Assembly: GCF_014644435.1 (NCBI RefSeq)
Contig: NZ_BMKR01000010.1
Location: forward strand, 165,715 to 229,714
Length of the DNA: 64,000 nucleotides
Direction: 5' to 3'
Origin: Paenibacillus albidus
GTDB taxonomy: Bacteria > Bacillota > Bacilli > Paenibacillales > Paenibacillaceae
Under the pieces are notes generated by a model that saw only the letters and a list, made by a program, of their open reading frames with translations, searched no databases and was not told the origin of the DNA. Shown one piece after another: positions 50,481-59,440 of the stretch (positions within the stretch are counted from its first letter, which is position 1; each line of letters starts with the position of its first letter). Made by a program: the position numbers and the translations under genes.

Positions 50481-52052
50481 TTATGGCGTTACATCATACC
50501 GGCCCTGGATTTCCGGCTGAATCTTCGGCTCCAGCTCCTTCATCGCCTCAAGTGCGGTCTTCCGGCCCAGCCACACCTCATCCATACCGGAGAAAGTAAT
50601 AGCGTTTATCTTGGAGAAGTTCTTGATATAGTAAGAACCGTTAGGCACACCATTCTCCAGCAAATTGTTCATCATCGCATCCTTGAAGCCGGCCGGATGC
50701 GCCGGGTTGTTCTCCGCCCATTTGGCGACAAGCTCAGGATCGGTATACCATTTGGTCATTGTAGGCATCCACAGCCCACCTTTGTACAGGTCAATGGAGC
50801 CTTCCGGATTCTCCAGAAATTTGGTCAGCATCCAGGCTTCCTTCTGGTGCTTGCTCGATTTATAAATGACCGAAGCCCCGCTGATGCCCATCGGCACACT
50901 GCGCTTCATTTTGGGCAATACACCGATGTCATAATTGACGTTCGCTGCGCCCAGATCCAGATTAATCCACTGTCCGTGCATCGACATAGCTGCCAGCTTC
51001 GATTGCAGGGCAACAGCTTGAGAAGGAATCGATTTCATCTGCACCGGCGAAGGAGCCACATGATACACATTGATCAAATCGGCAAGCCGCTGAATTGCCT
51101 CAGCCGCCTCAGGCTGGCTAAAGCCGAATTTGCCATCTTTTGTGATCCATTCGCCTTCATTGTTGATGACGGTAGCATGGACCGGCCCGTGCCAGGTTTC
51201 AAACGAAACTCCGAACTGCTTAATGTTGGTATGATCGAACTCGGGGTCCGCCGCATTTTTGCCGTTTTTGTCCAGCGTCAGCTGCTGGGCCACTTTAACG
51301 AATTCGTCCCAGCTCCAGGCCTCCTCCGGCTTGGCCGGCGGATATTCAACCTTCGCCTCATCGAACAGATCCTTATTGTAGAACAAGCCAAACGTCTCGC
51401 CAGCCGTACTGATGCCATAGGCAAAGTCTTCCGACGATTTAAACCAGATGTAGTCCAGGAAATCTTCACGTTTCAGTTCATCATCATTGTCCAGCAGCTC
51501 GAACAGATTGACGAATTTGCCGTCCTTCTGCCAGGGGTCGGCCAGCTCTCCGTGCATATAGCCCAGATCAGGTGCTTCATTTCCTGCGACCATCGCTGTT
51601 ATCTTGGCATCATAATCTGCTTCCGGGATATGAATGGCATCTACCTTAATCTTCGGATATTTCTCAGTGAATTTCTGCGTTGCCTGCTCAATCGCCGCCT
51701 TTTCCTGCGGGCTGCCCCAGAATGTGAATTTCAGTGTCACCTCTTCCTGCGCTTCACCATCCGGCTTAGCTCCGGCGCTCCCTTCCGCAGCTTTTCCGTC
51801 CGTAGTCGCAGGTTCAGTGTTAGCCCCGTTAGATACGTTTCCGTTGCCGTTGCCGGAGCATCCGGAGAGCACCGTGGCCATGAGCAGAACCATCAGCATA
51901 AGCATTGACATTACCTGTTTGCGCCGTTTCACCCGCTTGTTTGACCCGAAGTCCCCGGCTTGCCCTCTTTGTCTGCCCTGCATCCTGCCTTCCCCTCCCC
52001 TTGCTTCTGAAGTTTGCCCCAATCCGCTAACCTCTTTGGTGTTCTTCATCAT
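50481..52052 (-). CDS. Extracellular sugar-binding lipoprotein
   Basis: Solute-binding protein of the family 1 type (523 aa from ATG 52052, which follows AGGGGAGG). A helix ends in lipobox VLSGC with Cys65 as lipidation site, so the basic n-region would be unusually long; an in-frame ATG at 51983, also with a purine-rich SD, would shorten it to about 24 residues. A Gly/Asn linker and conserved TLKFTFWGSPQEKAAIEQA follow. A CcpA-like site is 54 bp upstream. First gene of the transporter operon. Confidence 0.92.
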   Translation of the reverse strand: MMKNTKEVSGLGQTSEARGGEGRMQGRQRGQAGDFGSNKRVKRRKQVMSMLMLMVLLMATVLSGCSGNGNGNVSNGANTEPATTDGKAAEGSAGAKPDGEAQEEVTLKFTFWGSPQEKAAIEQATQKFTEKYPKIKVDAIHIPEADYDAKITAMVAGNEAPDLGYMHGELADPWQKDGKFVNLFELLDNDDELKREDFLDYIWFKSSEDFAYGISTAGETFGLFYNKDLFDEAKVEYPPAKPEEAWSWDEFVKVAQQLTLDKNGKNAADPEFDHTNIKQFGVSFETWHGPVHATVINNEGEWITKDGKFGFSQPEAAEAIQRLADLINVYHVAPSPVQMKSIPSQAVALQSKLAAMSMHGQWINLDLGAANVNYDIGVLPKMKRSVPMGISGASVIYKSSKHQKEAWMLTKFLENPEGSIDLYKGGLWMPTMTKWYTDPELVAKWAENNPAHPAGFKDAMMNNLLENGVPNGSYYIKNFSKINAITFSGMDEVWLGRKTALEAMKELEPKIQPEIQGRYDVTP

Positions 52053-52105
52053 TAACCTCCCCTGACCTGTCGGCTGTATTTCCTTTGCTTAATCTCATAA
52101 AAGTG

Positions 52106-52119
52106 ATTACGCTTACATT
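52106..52119 (-). promoter_or_regulatory. Candidate CcpA (cre) site
   Basis: TGTAAGCGTAATCA on minus fits the cre consensus TGWAANCGNTNWCA at all but one position, 54 bp upstream of the binding-protein start. It suggests catabolite control of the sugar transporter. Confidence 0.5.
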
Positions 52120-52190
52120 TTAAAATTCCAATATTTTTGTAATTGTGGATTATCTTTAGGTTTTACCGCAGATGAGTCCACAACCATGTA

Positions 52191-52236
52191 AAAGGGACGT
52201 CTCCCCGCCTAAATTACGGCGTAAGGGACGTCCCTT
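52191..52236 (-). terminator. Terminator after MBL-fold gene
   Basis: AAGGGACGTC pairs with GACGTCCCTT around a 25-nt loop that has its own small CGCC/GGCG stem; TTTT follows on the minus strand. Confidence 0.75.
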
Positions 52237-52247
52237 GTGCTGCACCC

Positions 52248-53021
52248 TCAATGTCCGAGGGGGATTGACATTCCTGTACGGGCCAGCGTTACTATATCCG
52301 GCAAAATATACGGCTTGCGGAAGTCCACATCATGCGACATATGCGTGTACACGACCTTGCGGGGCTTCACTTCTCCCAGCAGCTCGGCGGCTTCCGTCAT
52401 ATCGTACACAGAGCGGGTGGACAACTCCGCGGCTTCGTAATAGAAGCTTGTACCCAATACGAGCAGATCCGCTCCTTGCATATGCCGGGTTTCTTCCGGC
52501 CCAAGGGAGATGGAATCCGGACAGTAGACCCACGTGTACCCTGCTTTCTCCAGCCGGAAGGCATAGGAGTAGCCATTTTTGCCATGGCAGACTTTCCAGG
52601 TCGTGATCTTCCAATCATCCAGCACCACGCCCGCATCACAGGGAATCATCTCTATGTGGCTGCCGAGCCATGGATATTGCCGCAGAATCACCGGTATTAC
52701 TTCCGCAGGTGCGTAGAGTTCCCCTTTATGTCCCATCCAGCGGCAGGCATCCGCCCATTCCGGCAGGCCGCCAATGTGGTCAAAATGGGCATGGGTCACC
52801 AGCAGCCGGCGCATCGTGCGAACCCCCTGCGCCTCCATTTGCCGCCGCCAATCCGGCCCGCAATCAATCACGAAAAAATCACTGCCGCTGTCTATAAGTA
52901 CAGAGGAGCGCAGCCGGACATTAACGCCTTCTCCGCGGGCTTCCGTACATGTCGCACAGCTGCAATATACCCGCGGTACCCCCATTGCATCTCCGGTTCC
53001 CAGGAACACCAATGTATCCAT
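52248..53021 (-). CDS. MBL-fold metallo-hydrolase, PhnP-like
   Basis: Metallo-beta-lactamase-fold hydrolase (257 aa). The metal site motif is THAHFDHIGGLPEWA, with further ligands in FVIDCGPDWRR, VCHGKNGYSYAFRLE and VVYTHMSHDVDF. The N-terminal FLGTGDAMGVPRVYCSCATC includes a cysteine cluster (CSCATC) typical of the PhnP branch, which cleaves cyclic phosphodiesters. No phn genes are nearby. It is a single-gene unit with its own terminator. Confidence 0.88.
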   Translation of the reverse strand: MDTLVFLGTGDAMGVPRVYCSCATCTEARGEGVNVRLRSSVLIDSGSDFFVIDCGPDWRRQMEAQGVRTMRRLLVTHAHFDHIGGLPEWADACRWMGHKGELYAPAEVIPVILRQYPWLGSHIEMIPCDAGVVLDDWKITTWKVCHGKNGYSYAFRLEKAGYTWVYCPDSISLGPEETRHMQGADLLVLGTSFYYEAAELSTRSVYDMTEAAELLGEVKPRKVVYTHMSHDVDFRKPYILPDIVTLARTGMSIPLGH

Positions 53022-53167
53022 AAGTCTCTCTCCTTTATTTCCTGTCGAAGTTGTCCAAGTCTTTTCATTATAGTGCAGAGACTGGTAAGATTACAAAATG
53101 GAAAGAATGCACAACGCTCATTCACCAGCCTGATCACAAATTCATCCGAACCCAGGAGGTTAGACCC

Positions 53168-53905
53168 GTGAAGCAAAACATTTACGATCATCCCTTATTT
53201 TTTGAACAATATGCCGCTCTGCGCAATACCGGAATCACCTATAATGATTTTATAGAACAACCAGCCATGAAATCTGCCCTGCCGGTTCTGGAGGGATTGC
53301 GAATCTTGGATTTAGGCTGCGGAACGGGTCAATTTGCAACATACTGTATCGAGAACGGAGCCTCCAGTGTGACCGGCGTCGACATCTCCAGTAACATGAT
53401 TGAGCAGGCTAACAGAGAGAACAAACATGAACGGATAGAATATATCAACATGCCCATAGAAGATCTGGAGCTGCCTCCCGGGCAATTCGATCTCATTGTC
53501 AGTTCTTTGGCGGTCCATTATATAGAAAATTATGATGGTTTCGTGGAGAAGGCCAGCGGACTTTTGCGGCAAGAGGGCTCATTTATACTTTCGACGGAGC
53601 ATCCCATCGTGACAGCCCGCAGAGAAATGAACAACTGGATCCACGATGAGGCCGGGAACAGACTGCACTGGGCACTGGATGATTATCAGGAAGAAGGCAT
53701 ACGGGAGCAGCACTGGTATATTGATGGAGTGATCAAGTACCATCGTACCCTCTCCACCTTGATTAACACGCTTATCGCCCATGGACTTGTACTGGAAAAA
53801 GTGATTGAACCACAATCCATCCCTGCCGGGCTGGAGCTTATGCCTGGACTAAGCAACGAAAGGCGCAAACCAAGCTTCATCCTTCTTAAATCAGGCAAAA
53901 AGTAA
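53168..53905 (+). CDS. Class I SAM-dependent methyltransferase
   Basis: Methyltransferase (245 aa). GTG at 53168 follows CCAGGAGG by 9 nt; the frame reading back to 53051 has no homology. SAM motif I is RILDLGCGTGQFATYC (around residue 44), motif II is VTGVDISSNMIEQA, and the acidic post-motif segment is QFDLIVSSLAVHYIEN. The substrate-binding C-terminal part is typical of UbiE/Methyltransf_11-like enzymes. The acceptor is unknown. Confidence 0.88.
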   Translation: MKQNIYDHPLFFEQYAALRNTGITYNDFIEQPAMKSALPVLEGLRILDLGCGTGQFATYCIENGASSVTGVDISSNMIEQANRENKHERIEYINMPIEDLELPPGQFDLIVSSLAVHYIENYDGFVEKASGLLRQEGSFILSTEHPIVTARREMNNWIHDEAGNRLHWALDDYQEEGIREQHWYIDGVIKYHRTLSTLINTLIAHGLVLEKVIEPQSIPAGLELMPGLSNERRKPSFILLKSGKK

Positions 53906-53971
53906 CCCCCACCGCAAGAAGAAACGGCTTCGCCGTCCTCTGGAAGAGGAGGGTATCCGTTTATATTTTCA

Positions 53972-54020
53972 CAAAAAGACCGTTCCTCTGCAGAAAATTC
54001 TGCCGGGAACGGTCTTCTTT
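53972..54020. terminator. Bidirectional terminator, methyltransferase / sbp
   Basis: AGACCGTTCC pairs with GGAACGGTCT, with an inner CAGAA/TTCTG stem and A/T runs on both sides. It serves two convergent genes. Confidence 0.85.
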
Positions 54021-54050
54021 GCCGTGCTTGCATAATAAATGGCGCTGTAC

Positions 54051-55124
54051 CTAAATCCCGGCCAGCACCTGGTACCAAATTCCCCGCTTGGAATAAAGAG
54101 TGCTGCGCACCTCGTCCCAGCCGCCCAGGTAGTGGATATCGAAGAGATCCGCAGGCTTCGGGTAGCGGCTTGCGTGCGCGGCGTACACTTGCTCATCTAC
54201 CGGCCGGAAGCCATGTTTCGCAAATACCTCCTGTGCCTGCGGTGTCAGCAGAAAATCCACCAGCGCCTCAGCAGCTTCCCGAGTTCCGCGTTCATCGGCA
54301 TATTTGTCCACCACAGCCGCCGGATTCTCAATCAGGATCGTATCCCGGGGGATAATGATCTCATAGGGAACCCCTTTGGCGATCCGGGCCAGCAGCTCGT
54401 TCTCATAGGTGACGATCACATCACCCACACCATACTCGAAGGCGGCCATCGAGGCCCGGCCACTTTTGTCCAGGGACTCTACGTTCTGGTGTACACTCTC
54501 CAAAAAAGCTTTGGCAGCCGCGGGATTCTTGACCCCTTCCTGCTTCTCTGACAGCTTCAGGCCCGCCCCATAGATGGCGTTGATGTCCCACTGCGCCCCG
54601 CCTGAGGTCTTCGGATTGGGGTACAGCACCTTCACCCCCGGCTTCGCCAGATCGGCAAAGCTGGTTATGCCTTTGGGATTGCCCTCACGGGTTCCGAGCG
54701 CTACCACCGAACGGGTCACCATCCCGTTCTCGCCGCGCTCCTTCCAGGCCGGGTCCACTAGCCCGGCTTTGACCAGCTTCTCCACGTCCCCCTCCATAGC
54801 CAGCAGCGTTACGTCCGCTTCAAACCCGCCGGTTATGGCCCGGGCCTGGGTGCCGGAAGCCTCGTAGGATTGCTGAAAAGCGATCGCCTGTCCGGTCTCC
54901 GCTTTCCACTTTGCCGCGAACAGCGGCAGGATCTCGCCCATGGCATCCTTCACTACGCTGTACGCCCCAATCACGAGCGTTAGATCCCCTTGTTGTGCAG
55001 AATCAGCTTCCGCTGCCGCAGAATTCCCGCTTTTTCCGCAGCCGGTAACCGCCAACGCCAGTATAACCAGCAACAAGGCGGCCAACCCTCTATGCAGTTG
55101 TCTGCTTTTTTTGCGAAGCTTCAT
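54051..55124 (-). CDS. Sulfate ABC transporter substrate-binding lipoprotein
   Basis: Periplasmic-type sulfate/thiosulfate-binding protein (357 aa). The signal ends LAVTGC with Cys29 lipidated. Family motifs include FQQSYEASGTQARAI, ADVTLLAMEGDVEKL, TRSVVALGTREGNPKGI, NPKTSGGAQWDI and VGDVIVTYENE. The start is uncertain: ATG 55124 is preferred, with 55136 and the longer frame to 55172 as alternatives. It comes last in the cys transporter cluster, separated from cysA by a repeat element, so it may have its own promoter. Confidence 0.92.
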   Translation of the reverse strand: MKLRKKSRQLHRGLAALLLVILALAVTGCGKSGNSAAAEADSAQQGDLTLVIGAYSVVKDAMGEILPLFAAKWKAETGQAIAFQQSYEASGTQARAITGGFEADVTLLAMEGDVEKLVKAGLVDPAWKERGENGMVTRSVVALGTREGNPKGITSFADLAKPGVKVLYPNPKTSGGAQWDINAIYGAGLKLSEKQEGVKNPAAAKAFLESVHQNVESLDKSGRASMAAFEYGVGDVIVTYENELLARIAKGVPYEIIIPRDTILIENPAAVVDKYADERGTREAAEALVDFLLTPQAQEVFAKHGFRPVDEQVYAAHASRYPKPADLFDIHYLGGWDEVRSTLYSKRGIWYQVLAGI

Positions 55125-55203
55125 TGCGGCCCACATCCTTTGAAGTATGGCGTTCTGATATAAATTGAACAAAAGAAATGCCCAACCCGCATAAGCGTAA
55201 CTG

Positions 55204-55408
55204 CGGTGAATGTTTGGACTTCCAGCCGCTGCCCGTCTGCAGATTTCTTTATTAATACCGCTCTACACGGTTGAAATCTGCAGACAGCTTATGCTTACGA
55301 TGCGAGCTTTTCTCCGAAAAGCTTTCGGGCGGTCGCTTCCGCTCTTCCAGTTCCAAACTTCCCCTTCGTTCCTTTTGCTATTGGTAGAATCTTTAGTTCA
55401 ATCTATAT
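55204..55408 (+). repeat. Dispersed stem-loop element, copy R2
   Basis: Matches R1 (10738-10905) across the left block, inner stem (GTCTGCAGATTT / GAAATCTGCAGAC) and right block GGCGGTCGCTTCCGCTCTTCCA-type, including the AT-rich tail GTTCAATCTATATA. It carries an extra 41 bp between inner stem and right block that itself contains AGCTTTTC-TCC-GAAAAGCT. Lies between cysA and sbp. Confidence 0.8.
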
Positions 55409-55418
55409 AGATTATGAC

Positions 55419-56483
55419 TTAAATAAATACCGGCATCGGGTCTTCTTTCAGTCCGTTTTCCTGAATCCAGCTATGATCGTCGTTGAACAGGTAGGCACGG
55501 TGTACCAGCACGGAGATGTCCTGGCCGGGCTGCAGGGTATCTTTTTCGAGGGAGCGGTAAGTCACGAGCTTGTGTCCCTTCACTTCCACCTCGACCAGCC
55601 ATTCACTGCCGCGGAAATGCAGATGTTTCACGATGCCCTGCTCAGTGGCCGAAGCCATCTTGAACTCATGCAGGCTGCCAATCTCGATATATTCGGGGCG
55701 GATCAGCGCTTTGGTCGGCTTGCCGCCGCCAATACCTGTGAACCCCTTCAGTTCGGCGGCATTCTCGATCAGTGTAGATTCCCCGATAAAGGTGGCCACA
55801 AACGGTGTCTTCGGCTCCTTATAGATATCCCACGGCGTCCCCTTCTGTTCCAGGCGCCCTTGATTAATGATCATAATCTCATCCGCTACCTCAATCGCCT
55901 CATCCTGGTCATGGGTCACAAAGATGGAGGTAATCCCGACACGTTCGATCAGTTCCTTAAGCCATGAACGCAGCTCCTGGCGGATCTTGGCATCGATGGC
56001 TGCAAACGGTTCGTCCAGCAGCAGCAGCTGTGGTTCCGGAGCAAGGGCTCTGGCAAATGCCACCCGCTGGCGTTGTCCGCCGGACAGCTGATGCGGATAA
56101 CGCTTCTCGAAGCCTTTCAGCCCGGTCAGCTCCACAAGCTCCATCACACGGTCACGGATGGCTGTTTTACTGGCCTTTTTCACTTTAAGCCCAAAAGCAA
56201 TATTCTCAAAAACAGTCATATGTTTAAACAAGGCATAGTTCTGGAAGACAAAGCCGATGCCGCGTTCCTGTGGAGGAAGATTATTGACGGCTCTGCCATG
56301 AAAAATAATCTCTCCGGCATCCGGCGTCTCCAGCCCTGCCAGCATGCGCAGAATCGAGGTTTTGCCGCCCCCGCTTGGGCCCAGCAGTCCGATCAGATGA
56401 CCTTTGGTAATGCTGAAGTTCACATCCTTTACCGCATGAAAATCTCCAAAATGCTTATTGAGTCCCCGGACTTCCACATGCAT
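55419..56483 (-). CDS. cysA: Sulfate ABC transporter ATP-binding protein
   Basis: ATPase of the sulfate/thiosulfate importer (354 aa). Walker A is GPSGGGKTS, the Q-loop is NYALFKHMTVF, the signature LSGGQRQRVAF, and Walker B QLLLLDEPFAA. The C-terminal TOBE-type regulatory region (about 235-354) ends PGQDISVLVHRAYLF. ATG 56483 after AAAGGAAG begins 2 bp after the cysW stop. Co-transcribed with cysT and cysW upstream. Confidence 0.93.
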   Translation of the reverse strand: MHVEVRGLNKHFGDFHAVKDVNFSITKGHLIGLLGPSGGGKTSILRMLAGLETPDAGEIIFHGRAVNNLPPQERGIGFVFQNYALFKHMTVFENIAFGLKVKKASKTAIRDRVMELVELTGLKGFEKRYPHQLSGGQRQRVAFARALAPEPQLLLLDEPFAAIDAKIRQELRSWLKELIERVGITSIFVTHDQDEAIEVADEIMIINQGRLEQKGTPWDIYKEPKTPFVATFIGESTLIENAAELKGFTGIGGGKPTKALIRPEYIEIGSLHEFKMASATEQGIVKHLHFRGSEWLVEVEVKGHKLVTYRSLEKDTLQPGQDISVLVHRAYLFNDDHSWIQENGLKEDPMPVFI

Positions 56484-56484
56484 A

Positions 56485-57282
56485 TCAGTGCACTTCCTTT
56501 CTTCTCTTGGTCCATTCCATAAGCAGCAGCAGTCCCACAGAGAATGCAGCCAATACCAGAGCCACACCGCCCGCAGCGGTCACATTGAAATTCTCTACAT
56601 CCTGATATACCAGCGTAGTTGCTGTCTGTGTTTTGTTCATAATGTTGCCGGAGACGACAAGTACAGCGCCGAATTCACCCAGCGACCGGGCCACAGTCAA
56701 AATAACGCCATAGATAACGGCCCAGCGGATCGAAGGCCAGGTCACCTTCCAAAATGTCGTCCATCCGTAAGCGCCCAGCGTCGAAGCCGCTTCCTCCTGC
56801 TGTGAGCCGATTTCCTGCAATACCGGCATCACCTCGCGCACCATGAGCGGAAACGTTACGAACAAAGTGGCAATGGCCATACCGGGAAAAGCATAAACAA
56901 TTTTGATGCCCATGTTCTCAAATAGAGCACCCAGCGCACTGTCAGGACCAAGCAGCAGTACAATCATCAGTCCTCCAATGACAGGCGATACCGCGTAGGG
57001 CAGATCAACGATGCTGTTGAGCAAGCCCTTGAGACGGGGATGTATCCAGTTCGCCCGCACGAGATAAAGAGCCAGCATAATGCCAAATAACGTATTGAAT
57101 ACTGTGACCACAATGACAACAAAACCCGTCATCATCAGCGCATGCAGAGCCTCAGGCCGGGCCAAAGCATCCCAGAACCCGCCGAAGCCCTGACTGAAGG
57201 CACTCATCGTCATCTTCCCCAGCGGCGCTGCTATCAGCAGGAAAAAGATCAGATAGGTCAGCCCGATCCATAAGTTTCTCAT
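56485..57282 (-). CDS. cysW: Sulfate ABC transporter permease subunit CysW
   Basis: Inner membrane permease (265 aa, six helices). The EAA loop EEAASTLGAYGWTTFWKVTWPSIRWA and the segment RSLGEFGAVLVVSGNI are typical of CysW. ATG 57282 follows GGGGGAG and overlaps the cysT stop by ATGA; upstream frame to 57321 lies inside cysT. It pairs with CysT to form the channel. Confidence 0.93.
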   Translation of the reverse strand: MRNLWIGLTYLIFFLLIAAPLGKMTMSAFSQGFGGFWDALARPEALHALMMTGFVVIVVTVFNTLFGIMLALYLVRANWIHPRLKGLLNSIVDLPYAVSPVIGGLMIVLLLGPDSALGALFENMGIKIVYAFPGMAIATLFVTFPLMVREVMPVLQEIGSQQEEAASTLGAYGWTTFWKVTWPSIRWAVIYGVILTVARSLGEFGAVLVVSGNIMNKTQTATTLVYQDVENFNVTAAGGVALVLAAFSVGLLLLMEWTKRRKEVH

Positions 57283-58094
57283 GATCTTCTCCCCCTCATC
57301 TGCAGCATGTTGATCAGCCATAGAATCAGAAAGGACAAGGTCAGCAGAATAATGGATACCGCAGCAGCCCCTACGGGGTTGTCACTTTCGACTTCACCGA
57401 AAATAAAAACGGAAGATACCAGTGTACGGCCCGGAATATTGCCAGCCACCAGGACAACGGCACCAAACTCCGCCAGTGCCCGCGAGAAGGCCAGCATCCC
57501 TCCGCCAATCATACCCGGAGCCATCGAAGGGAAAATAACCCGCCAGAAGACCCGGCTGCCTTTCGCTCCCATCGTATAAGCGGCTTCCTCTTCAGACGGA
57601 TCAAGCTCCTCCAGCAGGGGCTGCACCGCCCGAATGACGAAGGGAAAGGTTACAAAGATCATGGCAATCACAATGGCAGGCTGGTGAAAAACAATCTCGA
57701 AACCAAGAGCTTCCGCCATTCCGCCAATCAGACTGCCTGGACCCAGCAGCAGCAAAATCATGAGCCCCCCTACCGCGGTAGGCAGCGCAAACGGCAAATC
57801 CACCAGACTGTTCAGCAGCGCTTTACCCGGGAATTTATAGCGGATCAGAACCCAGGCAATCATCGTACCCGCTGCAACATTAAAAAGTGTGGCGATGATA
57901 GCGAGCTTCAGTGTCAGGAACACCGATTTCCAGGCGATCGGGTCGCTTAAGCTTTCGGCAAAGGTGCCAAAACCAAGCGAAAATGAATTGTAATAGACTC
58001 CAAGAATCGGCAGTACGATCAGCACTACAAAATAAAGCAGGATCGTCGTCCGGAATCCCCAGGTCCATCCCTTGTGTCTAAGCAGCGAATTCAA
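57279..58094 (-). CDS. cysT: Sulfate ABC transporter permease subunit CysT
   Basis: Inner membrane permease (271 aa, six helices), first gene of cysTWA. Motifs: LVDLPFALPTAVGGLMILLL, EEEAAYTMGAKGSRVFWRVIFPS and RALAEFGAVVLVAGNIPGRT. TTG at 58094, 8 nt after GGGGGG, matches the homologous N-terminus (NSLLRHKGWTWGF); the GTG at 58109 would leave no SD. An AT-rich block at 58154-58173 upstream could hold a regulator site such as CymR, but this is not established. Confidence 0.9.
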   Translation of the reverse strand: MNSLLRHKGWTWGFRTTILLYFVVLIVLPILGVYYNSFSLGFGTFAESLSDPIAWKSVFLTLKLAIIATLFNVAAGTMIAWVLIRYKFPGKALLNSLVDLPFALPTAVGGLMILLLLGPGSLIGGMAEALGFEIVFHQPAIVIAMIFVTFPFVIRAVQPLLEELDPSEEEAAYTMGAKGSRVFWRVIFPSMAPGMIGGGMLAFSRALAEFGAVVLVAGNIPGRTLVSSVFIFGEVESDNPVGAAAVSIILLTLSFLILWLINMLQMRGRRS

Positions 58095-58310
58095 CGTATG
58101 TCCCCCCACCTCCGGATACCCGGTCGGTATACTTGGCTTCTTTCACGTCCATTATTCCTATTAATATACTTGGTTTTAAATGATTATCCCTACTTTACCA
58201 AAAACGTGTTGCTATCGTCAATTACTTTCGGGCGGTTTCTGGGTAAAATATTATAGAAAGCTGTATTACGCTGAATCATGAATCCAAATCAATCGAAAAG
58301 GGGAATACGA

Positions 58311-58712
58311 ATGCTGCATACGATAGAGCTCTCCACGAGCAAACGGGATGAAATGCGGGACATTACCCGTGAAGTTAAAGCCTATGTCAAAAAAAGCGGG
58401 ATTCAACACGGGATTGCTCTAGTGTATTGTCCGCATACCACAGCAGGTATTGCCATTAATGAAAATGCCGATCCCGATGTGAAGCGTGATGTGCTGATGC
58501 GGCTGGATGAGGTCTATCCCTGGGAACACCCCAACTACCGGCATGCCGAAGGAAACACGGCCTCTCATTTGAAATCCATGACTGTTGGGGCCTCCCAAAG
58601 CGTGATTATTCATGAAGCCGAATTGCTGCTGGGACGCTGGCAGGGGATCTATTTCTGTGAATTCGACGGCCCCAGACGCCGCCAATGTTATGTGAAAATT
58701 GTAGAGGATTAG
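58311..58712 (+). CDS. YjbQ/UPF0047 family protein (secondary thiamine-phosphate synthase-like)
   Basis: Small soluble enzyme-like protein (133 aa). YCPHTTAGIAINENADPDVKRD and HPNYRHAEGNTASHLKSM carry the conserved His/Asn/Asp residues of the YjbQ family; a C-terminal GRWQGIYFCEFDGPRRR follows. Family members show weak thiamine-phosphate synthase activity, but the true role is unclear. ATG 58311 follows AAAGGGGAAT. It diverges from the sulfate operon. Confidence 0.9.
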   Translation: MLHTIELSTSKRDEMRDITREVKAYVKKSGIQHGIALVYCPHTTAGIAINENADPDVKRDVLMRLDEVYPWEHPNYRHAEGNTASHLKSMTVGASQSVIIHEAELLLGRWQGIYFCEFDGPRRRQCYVKIVED

Positions 58713-58719
58713 AACACAA

Positions 58720-58756
58720 AGAAGGCCGCTCCCGATACAACACGAAGCGGCCTTCT
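58720..58756 (+). terminator. Hairpin after YjbQ-family gene
   Basis: AGAAGGCCGCT pairs perfectly with AGCGGCCTTCT (11 bp). The following sequence is AT-rich but lacks a clean T-run. Confidence 0.65.
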
Positions 58757-58853
58757 ATAAATTATATAGCTTCTAAAACACTTTCACCGAGCAAAGAAGC
58801 AAAGTTATACCAATGCAAAGCTCTAAAGCGTAAAGCCCCCAAAAAAAGTAGAT

Positions 58854-59435
58854 TTACAAGCTGCGGCACAATACCTTAATGTGGGCGACTGCAGCTGCTT
58901 TAACATCTTCAAAAAGCACTTTGTCCTGAATGTAATAAGAAATAAATCCGTGTGCGGATAAGAATAACGTCAGCGGCACACTTTGCCAATCCTCCGATAC
59001 ATATCCTTCTTCCTTCATATGACGGCGCACAATGCTGGCGAACAACTCAAAACATCGACCTTGTTCGGCCCTGCAGTAAGCCAATAATTCTTCATCACGA
59101 ATCATGAACATAATTTCATACTGATGCGGATGATTCAGTCCAAAGCGGATAAATTCCATAATCAGCTGCTCAACACGCGTCATGCCCTCTTCGGGCGGTT
59201 TATTCATCGCCTCATTGAGCAGGGCTGCCACATAGTTGAAATCCTCAACCACAATGGCATAGAACAACTCCGCTTTTTCTTTAAAATGATAATAGAGGGA
59301 GCCGTGGCTGTAGCCCAAATGCTGTCCGATGCTGCGCATGGAAATGGCCCGGTAGCCTTTGGTGATAAACAGATGCCTTGCCGCTTCCAATATTCTCTCC
59401 CTCGACAACTCCTGCTCCACTGCTCTTCTTGCCAT
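58854..59435 (-). CDS. TetR/AcrR-family transcriptional regulator
   Basis: Regulator of 193 aa. The helix-turn-helix spans about residues 10-55, with ILEAARHLFITKGYRAISM and IGQHLGYSHGSLYYHFKEKAELFY. The C-terminal ligand domain is TetR_C-like. ATG 59435 after GAAGGGGAATA lies 5 bp beyond the yigZ stop; the longer frame to 59516 lies within yigZ. It is probably co-transcribed with yigZ, and its target is not evident. Confidence 0.88.
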   Translation of the reverse strand: MARRAVEQELSRERILEAARHLFITKGYRAISMRSIGQHLGYSHGSLYYHFKEKAELFYAIVVEDFNYVAALLNEAMNKPPEEGMTRVEQLIMEFIRFGLNHPHQYEIMFMIRDEELLAYCRAEQGRCFELFASIVRRHMKEEGYVSEDWQSVPLTLFLSAHGFISYYIQDKVLFEDVKAAAVAHIKVLCRSL

Positions 59436-59440
59436 TTTCT

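Noticed and set aside
50697..51908. 403-codon ORF on plus, antisense to the sugar-binding protein
   Set aside because: No homologous features or SD; arises from codon bias of the real gene.
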